Assembly (NCBI GenBank): GCA_026193435.1
Contig: JAPHUN010000027.1
Coordinates: 1-11,045 of the forward strand
DNA: 11,045 nucleotides
DNA from: Chlorobium sp.
GTDB lineage: Bacteria > Bacteroidota > Chlorobiia > Chlorobiales > Chlorobiaceae
Direction of reading: 5' to 3'
The position numbers and the translations under genes were made by a program. The notes under the pieces were generated by a model. That model searched no databases and was not told the DNA's origin. It saw only the letters and a list, made by a program, of their open reading frames with translations. Position 1 is the stretch's first letter. Every line of letters starts with the position of its first letter. Of the stretch, positions 6,399-11,045 are shown piece after piece.

Positions 6399-7814
6399 AT
6401 GCCATTCTATTCCTATCTGAAGCCCAGAGCTCTCGATTCTCCCGAGCGCAAAGCCTGGAAAAAAACAACGGCGGCAAGGCTTGTTTCCCTTCGTGCAGCC
6501 CTGAAAGAACATATCTATGGAGCAGGACGGGGTGATGATACAGGATGTGAGCGCAATGACAATCAGTGGCTGCGTCTCGCCACCTGGAACATCAGGGAGT
6601 TCGATACGAGAAAATACGGGGGAAGGCTTACGGAGTCGCTCTATTATATTGCCGAGATAGTCTCACACTTCGATCTTATCGCCCTTCAGGAGGTTCGGGA
6701 AGATACCAGGGCGCTCGAAACCATCATAAGGCTTCTCGGCAGGCATGACTGGAGCTATATTGCCACCGATGTTACCGAAGGCAGGCCCGGTAACCGTGAG
6801 CGGATGGTTTTTGTCTATAACAACAAGAAAGTCCGTTTTACGAATATTGCCGGCGAACTCAACCTTCCACTCGAAGACAGGATCACCTCGTCGTTCGGCA
6901 GCAGCCTCGAAGACCCTTCGGGACTGAAGCTTCACATTCCGCCGGGCGCTTCTCTCTCTTTTCCCGGGAAGATAAAAACAAGAAAAGCCGGGGACAAGGT
7001 GACGCTTTCCGAAAACCTGGTTACCGATCTGCCGGAAGGGACAAGCATTGTTTTGCCGGCAGGGTGCAGGTTACTTCTGAGCAGAGGCAAGGAAGTCCGT
7101 CGTACTGAAAAAGGTGTTCAGGTTATGCCGGAAGGGAGTTCTGATCCTGTACTTGACGACAATGACAAGATTCTGTTTCCGGATGGAATCATCAGTGAAA
7201 ACGCTCTGCAATTTGCACGTGCCCCTTTTCTGGTAACCTTTCAGGCCGGGTGGCTGAAATTTATCCTTTGCACCGTCCATATTTATTATGGATCAGGCGG
7301 GGAAGGCATGGACAGACGTAACCGGGAAATACGAAAACTGACGGAGTTTCTTGCGGAAAGGGCAAAAAAAGAAAACGACTCGGACGCGGATAACTTCTTT
7401 TTTTTGCTTGGTGATTTCAACATTCTCGGCAAGGACCATACTACATGGCAGTCACTGCACACCAATAACTTTATGGTGCCCGAGCAGCTTGAGGAGATTC
7501 CTGAAGGAAGCAATGTCAAGCGGGATAAAGCCTATGATCAGATTGCGTTCTGGAAAAGAACAAGGCGAAGAGACGGGCAGCATACCGCTATCGATACAGG
7601 TAATGCGGGAATATTTGATTTCTTCAGATATGTATTCAGATACGGTGACGATGACCCTGAACAGGAGGATGAGCGGTATTATGCCGATAAAGTGGGGAAA
7701 ACAAGGATTTCCTATCCGACATGGAGAACCTATCAGATGTCCGATCATCTGCCTATGTGGCTTGAACTGAGGATCGATTTTGGTGATGATTATCTCGAGG
7801 CCATCTCTGAATGA
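6399..7814 (+). CDS. Endonuclease/exonuclease/phosphatase (EEP) fold protein with a large internal insertion
   Basis: 471 residues with the DNase I-like EEP active-site order: WNIREFD with Asn64, ALQEVRED with metal-binding Glu98, GNRERMVFVYNN (131-142), TVHIYYGS with His294, LLGDFNILG with Asp339 and Asn341, YDQIAF with Asp380, and MSDHLPMW with Asp449/His450. It is therefore expected to be a Mg2+-dependent phosphodiesterase or nuclease; the substrate is unknown. The first 56 residues are a polar extension without a signal peptide, so a cytoplasmic location is likely. Residues about 157-268 interrupt the core between VRFTNIAGELNLP and LQFARAPFLVTF, where simpler relatives would run almost directly on. 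The insertion carries repeated P-x-G turns (PPGASLSFPG, LPEGTSIVLPAG, MPEG, FPDG) and looks beta-rich. The start is clear: AAGGAGG (6385-6391) is 7 nt before ATG. The beta-CASP gene follows after 33 bp, suggesting an operon. Confidence 0.88.
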   Translation: MPFYSYLKPRALDSPERKAWKKTTAARLVSLRAALKEHIYGAGRGDDTGCERNDNQWLRLATWNIREFDTRKYGGRLTESLYYIAEIVSHFDLIALQEVREDTRALETIIRLLGRHDWSYIATDVTEGRPGNRERMVFVYNNKKVRFTNIAGELNLPLEDRITSSFGSSLEDPSGLKLHIPPGASLSFPGKIKTRKAGDKVTLSENLVTDLPEGTSIVLPAGCRLLLSRGKEVRRTEKGVQVMPEGSSDPVLDDNDKILFPDGIISENALQFARAPFLVTFQAGWLKFILCTVHIYYGSGGEGMDRRNREIRKLTEFLAERAKKENDSDADNFFFLLGDFNILGKDHTTWQSLHTNNFMVPEQLEEIPEGSNVKRDKAYDQIAFWKRTRRRDGQHTAIDTGNAGIFDFFRYVFRYGDDDPEQEDERYYADKVGKTRISYPTWRTYQMSDHLPMWLELRIDFGDDYLEAISE

Positions 7815-7847
7815 TGGTGTTTCCAATACGCACAATGAGAGGTATAC

Positions 7848-9236
7848 ATGGAACTTGAATTTTACGGAGCCACGTCAAGGATCACCGGTTCCTGTCATAT
7901 TCTGAGGATTGACGGTCGCCGGATTCTTCTTGATTGCGGTCTGGTGCAGGGCATGGAGGAGGAGGAAGCGCTGAACAGGGAGCCGTTTCCTTTCGACCCC
8001 CGGGAAATTGACGCGGTTGTGCTCAGCCACGGGCATATAGACCACTCGGGAAGGGTTCCGCTTCTTGTGAAAAACGGGTTCGACGGCCCGGTCTATACGC
8101 ATCCGGCGACAAGAGACCTCGCTCTGGTGCTGCTGCAGGATTCGGCAAGATTGAACGAGCGGGATGTGCGCTATGAAAACCGGCTCAGAGAAAGGAAAAA
8201 CATGCCTCTCATCGATCCTCTCTACACTGTGGAGGATGTCGTGAGGACGGTAAATCTGATGCAGGGGCTGAAGTACGGCGTGAAAAAAGAAATTCTTCCG
8301 GGCGTGACGATACGTTTTCAGGATGCCGGACATATTCTTGGTTCGGCACTGGTTGAACTCTGGCTTACCGAAAAAGGCAGAACCGTAAAAATAGTCTTCA
8401 GCGGAGACATCGGTCAGTACGACTCACCTATTTTGTACGATCCGTCAGCAATAGCCGAGGCGGATGCGGTTATTCTTGAAAGCACTTACGGAGACAGGCT
8501 GCACCGGGAGCGAGCGGAGACCCTGAAGGAAATCGCGGAAGTGATCCGTCTTGCTGATCATGAAGGCGGAAACATTCTTGTTCCTGCATTTTCCATCGGC
8601 AGAAGCCAGGAACTGCTCTATCTCTTCGCGATCTACCATAAGGAGTGGGGACTGGATCGCTGGCAGATTTTTCTTGACAGTCCCATGGCGATCGAGGCAA
8701 GCCGTATCTACTGGGAGTACCCCGATCTGTATGATGAAGAAGCGACCAGGCTTCGCGAGCAGGTGAACGAGATGCCGATGCCCATGAACCTGCATTTTAC
8801 CCGTGATGCGGCCGAATCCAAAAAGATCAATGACATAAGGCGTGGAGCGATTATTATTGCCGGAAGCGGGATGTGCAACGGAGGAAGGATACTCTATCAC
8901 CTCAAGCACAACATCCGGCGTCCCGAGTGCCATGTGCTCATTACCGGTTTCCAGGCGGAGGGAACATTGGGCCGTGAACTGGTAAACGGTTCCAAAAGCG
9001 TGCGCATTCGCGGTGAGGAGTTCAGGGTGGAAGCACCCGTTCATACAATCGGCGGTCTCTCCGCTCATGGGGATCAGCAGGACATGCTTCGGTGGCTGAA
9101 AGGCTTTGACTCCTCTCCTCACGTCTATGTGGTACATGGAGAGAATGGGGTCAAGGAGGTTTTCAGCACGTTGATTCAGGAACAGCTCGGTCTGGAGACA
9201 AGCGTGCCGCAGGAGGGTGATCGTGTTCTGCTTTGA
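7848..9236 (+). CDS. Metallo-beta-lactamase/beta-CASP ribonuclease-type protein with RNA-specificity (RMMBL) domain
   Basis: 462 residues, the length of bacterial CPSF73-like exo/endoribonucleases such as Thermus TTHA0252. Metal ligands are visible: SHGHIDHSGR (His61, His63, Asp65, His66), GHILGS (His162) and FSGDIG (Asp187). The beta-CASP part follows: ESTYGD (Glu211, motif A), VPAFSIGRSQELLY (245-258), SGMCNGGRILYHLKHN (340-355, motif B region), GFQAEGTLGREL, GLSAHGD (His407, motif C) and VVHGE (His430). All expected ligands are present, so an active two-zinc nuclease on RNA is likely. Annotations such as 'RNA-metabolising MBL fold' are equivalent; RNase J is a different, longer branch. The ATG at 7848 follows GAGAGG (7837-7842) by 5 nt. 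It is 33 bp behind the EEP gene and ends 21 bp from the convergent xerD end, with no obvious terminator in the gap. Confidence 0.93.
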   Translation: MELEFYGATSRITGSCHILRIDGRRILLDCGLVQGMEEEEALNREPFPFDPREIDAVVLSHGHIDHSGRVPLLVKNGFDGPVYTHPATRDLALVLLQDSARLNERDVRYENRLRERKNMPLIDPLYTVEDVVRTVNLMQGLKYGVKKEILPGVTIRFQDAGHILGSALVELWLTEKGRTVKIVFSGDIGQYDSPILYDPSAIAEADAVILESTYGDRLHRERAETLKEIAEVIRLADHEGGNILVPAFSIGRSQELLYLFAIYHKEWGLDRWQIFLDSPMAIEASRIYWEYPDLYDEEATRLREQVNEMPMPMNLHFTRDAAESKKINDIRRGAIIIAGSGMCNGGRILYHLKHNIRRPECHVLITGFQAEGTLGRELVNGSKSVRIRGEEFRVEAPVHTIGGLSAHGDQQDMLRWLKGFDSSPHVYVVHGENGVKEVFSTLIQEQLGLETSVPQEGDRVLL

Positions 9237-9257
9237 TCAGTATTGTGATTGAGTCTG

Positions 9258-10172
9258 TTATCCCCTCGGATGAAATGTCTTATGAGCTTCTTTGATAAAG
9301 CTCCGGTCTATATGGGTATAGATCTGTGTGGCGATTATCGAGCTGTGCCCCAGCATCTCCTGAACAGCTCTCAGGTCGGCTCCCCCTTCAAGCAGATGGG
9401 TGGCGAAAGTGTGCCGGAGGGTGTGAGGACTGATTTTTTTGGTTAATCCTGCAACGGAGCTCAGGCGGTGCACTATATTCCATGCCGACATTCTGGAGAG
9501 CTGCTTTCCGCGTGCGTTGAGAAAAAGATAATCACCGGATTCACGGTTTGCCATATTCAGACGCAGTTCCTGCTGATATCGCCGTATCCATTCTATTGCC
9601 GTGTGTCCGACAGGGACAAGCCGCTCTTTTGAGCCTTTTCCGAATATACGCGCGAAGCCGGCATCAAGATAACAGTTGCTTTGCTGGATGTTGATGAGTT
9701 CGCTGACCCGTACGCCTGTCGCGTAGAGTAATTCCAGAAGCACTTTATCTCTCAGGAAGTACTTTCCGGGCGGTTTTTCAAGGAGCGGCGCATCGAGGAG
9801 TCTGAATACCTCGTCAACTGAAAGAACTGTCGGCAGGTGCAGACCGGGCTTCGGCTGGTGAAGGCTTTTGGCCGCGTTCTCCTCGAGAATGTTCTCGCGG
9901 ATGAGGAATTTGTGGAAAGAACGTATGGCCGAGATGTTTCTTGATATGGACCGCGATTCCAGTCCCGCTTCATGAAGTTCCTGAATGAAGTGTTGAATAT
10001 CGGTAAGAACAACCGCTTCAATCTGTTTTTCGCTCTGCTGCATGAACAGCAGGTACCGGTTGAGGTCATTGGCATAGGAGGTTATCGTATGCGCAGAAAA
10101 ATTTCTCTCCAGTGTCAGGTAGTTCAGGAAACGGTCCAGAAGGCTCTTGTAGGGAGAGGAAAGCGGAATCAT
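9258..10172 (-). CDS. xerD: Site-specific tyrosine recombinase XerD (Xer family)
   Basis: 304 residues, typical for XerC/XerD. The N-terminal SAM-like core-binding domain spans about 8-95 (FLNYLTLERNFSAHTITSYA), the catalytic domain about 112-300. All catalytic residues are present: Arg155 in ATGVRVSEL, Lys182 in GKGSKERLVPVG, His250 and Arg253 in SPHTLRHTFATHLL, His276 in LGHSS and nucleophile Tyr285 in TQIYTHID. It should resolve chromosome dimers at dif with a partner Xer, coupled to cell division. XerC versus XerD is hard to separate by eye; the sequence favours XerD. The ATG at 10172 has no strong Shine-Dalgarno and may depend on translation of rsmB, which stops 28 bp upstream on the same strand. 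No integron or phage genes surround it, so it looks like the housekeeping enzyme rather than a mobile-element integrase. Confidence 0.92.
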   Translation of the reverse strand: MIPLSSPYKSLLDRFLNYLTLERNFSAHTITSYANDLNRYLLFMQQSEKQIEAVVLTDIQHFIQELHEAGLESRSISRNISAIRSFHKFLIRENILEENAAKSLHQPKPGLHLPTVLSVDEVFRLLDAPLLEKPPGKYFLRDKVLLELLYATGVRVSELINIQQSNCYLDAGFARIFGKGSKERLVPVGHTAIEWIRRYQQELRLNMANRESGDYLFLNARGKQLSRMSAWNIVHRLSSVAGLTKKISPHTLRHTFATHLLEGGADLRAVQEMLGHSSIIATQIYTHIDRSFIKEAHKTFHPRG

Positions 10173-10200
10173 CGTACTGGTGGCTTTCAGGTTATCCGGA

Positions 10201-11045
10201 TCATCTGTCGTTTTTCAGCAACCGTTGTGCAAAACCGCCATCGTACCCCTCATGTTTTCCCGGAAGGGTGATGAACGCTCCGGGGGCGGAGGGCATTTCG
10301 CTGAACATGACGGGTAGGGGAACCGGAGAGTGATCTCTCGAGAAATCGGGATGGCGCTCCAGAAAACGGTCTATCTGAAGCTGATTTTCTTCAGGCTCGA
10401 TCGAGCATGTGGCATAGACAAGAACACCGCCGGGTTTCAGTAGTCCGGCAGCGTGATCGAGCAGTTTTCCCTGAAGGATGGTCAGTTCATCGAGTTTCTG
10501 CGGTGTGACTCTCCATCTGAGTTCAGGCTTTTTGCCGAGGACGCCTGTTCCTGTGCAGGGCGCGTCGAGGAGTATCGCGGACGGCTGTATGTCTGACTGA
10601 AATGTTTCTGCATTATCAGCAATTGTTTCGATGATGGATATGCCGAGAGCTTTGGCCCGTCGCATGACTTTTTCGCACTTGTTCCGGTATCGGTCAACTG
10701 CCAGAATAGACCCTTTGTTTTTCATCAGCTCTGCCATGAAGGTTGCTTTGCCTCCGGGAGCGGAGCACAGATCGAGTATTGTTTCATCGGGCATCGGATC
10801 GAGCAGCAGACAGGGGAGGGCTTGAGTGGGGTTCTGTACGGTGACCAGGCCAAGATGGATGAAGGGTTCGCAGGCAGTGAAATCATGTGTCAGCATGAAC
10901 TGTTCAGGTGCTGCTTTCGTGAACGTGACCGATGCGTCTTTCAAGGCTTTTCCCATGATTTCCGGGGTGGTTTTCAGGGTGTTGACCCGAAGAGATAACA
11001 GAGGAGCCCTGTTATTGCTTGAAAGCATTGCCACGGTTTGTTCTT
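10201..11045 (-). CDS. rsmB: 16S rRNA (cytosine-5) methyltransferase RsmB (partial, N-terminus off the right edge)
   Basis: The frame is open from the right edge (11045) to a TGA at 10201-10203, giving about 281 C-terminal residues. A GTG at 11034 and ATG at 11028 lie inside the gene, not at its start, because the frame continues upstream as EQTVAMLSSNNRAPLLSLRV and RsmB proteins are usually 430-450 residues. The catalytic domain is complete: SAM-binding DLCSAPGGK, acidic AVDRY, DAPCTGTGVLG with the release cysteine, RWRVTP, and YATCSIEPEEN with the catalytic cysteine of the m5C methyltransferase family (Nol1/Nop2/Sun). It ends in the usual GGFAQRLLK strand. RsmB methylates C967 (E. coli numbering) of 16S rRNA. 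The missing N-terminus would hold the NusB-like RNA-binding domain, so assignment to RsmB rather than RsmF or another Sun-family member is likely but not proven. xerD follows by 28 bp, probably in the same operon. Confidence 0.87.
   Translation of the reverse strand, partial: EQTVAMLSSNNRAPLLSLRVNTLKTTPEIMGKALKDASVTFTKAAPEQFMLTHDFTACEPFIHLGLVTVQNPTQALPCLLLDPMPDETILDLCSAPGGKATFMAELMKNKGSILAVDRYRNKCEKVMRRAKALGISIIETIADNAETFQSDIQPSAILLDAPCTGTGVLGKKPELRWRVTPQKLDELTILQGKLLDHAAGLLKPGGVLVYATCSIEPEENQLQIDRFLERHPDFSRDHSPVPLPVMFSEMPSAPGAFITLPGKHEGYDGGFAQRLLKNDR

Noticed and set aside
8445..9137. 230-codon minus-strand frame opposite the beta-CASP gene
   Set aside because: It is antisense to a gene with all metal-binding and beta-CASP motifs, has no ribosome site and shows no domain signature.

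Overview
The window is an ordinary-looking bacterial chromosomal segment of roughly even base composition. It suggests a member of the Chlorobi (green sulfur bacteria) or a close relative in the Bacteroidetes/Chlorobi lineage. That is inferred from a DUF4293-type membrane protein downstream of a Kdo transferase whose C-terminal signature is of the HNTLEPAVYG type, and from the general protein flavour. No 16S rRNA or photosynthesis gene is present to prove it. No CRISPR array, tRNA, rRNA, insertion sequence or phage gene is visible.

Layout. Positions 1-1620 (minus strand) hold kdtA/waaA, the Kdo transferase of lipopolysaccharide assembly, followed after 37 bp by a DUF4293-like membrane protein that runs off the left edge. 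Positions 1621-2285 are a 665-bp gene-free divergent spacer. It contains an 80-bp imperfect palindrome, a 69-bp hairpin and an isolated perfect TATAAT box. On the plus strand come a LapA/DUF1049-like two-helix membrane protein with a coiled-coil tail (2286-2783) and a second spacer of about 390 bp with small repeats and hairpins. Then follow a DeaD/CsdA-type RNA helicase (3178-4953), an unrecognised single-pass membrane-anchored protein (5061-5765), a DUF2721 membrane protein (5792-6253) ending at a good intrinsic terminator, an endonuclease/exonuclease/phosphatase-fold protein with a large internal insertion (6399-7814), and a metallo-beta-lactamase/beta-CASP ribonuclease-type protein (7848-9236). 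Convergent to these on the minus strand are rsmB (partial at the right edge) and xerD, separated by 28 bp.

How the genes work together. kdtA is envelope biogenesis. deaD, the beta-CASP protein and rsmB act on RNA (unwinding, processing or decay, and 16S rRNA methylation). xerD is the chromosome-dimer resolution recombinase. The EEP-fold protein and the beta-CASP protein are 33 bp apart and probably co-transcribed from a promoter after the terminator at 6263-6304, so they are the most plausible functional pair. The window is mainly housekeeping and I see no convincing new defence or mobile system. The least explained items are the roughly 105-residue PxG-rich insertion in the EEP protein, the anchored protein at 5061, and the palindromes in the kdtA-lapA spacer.
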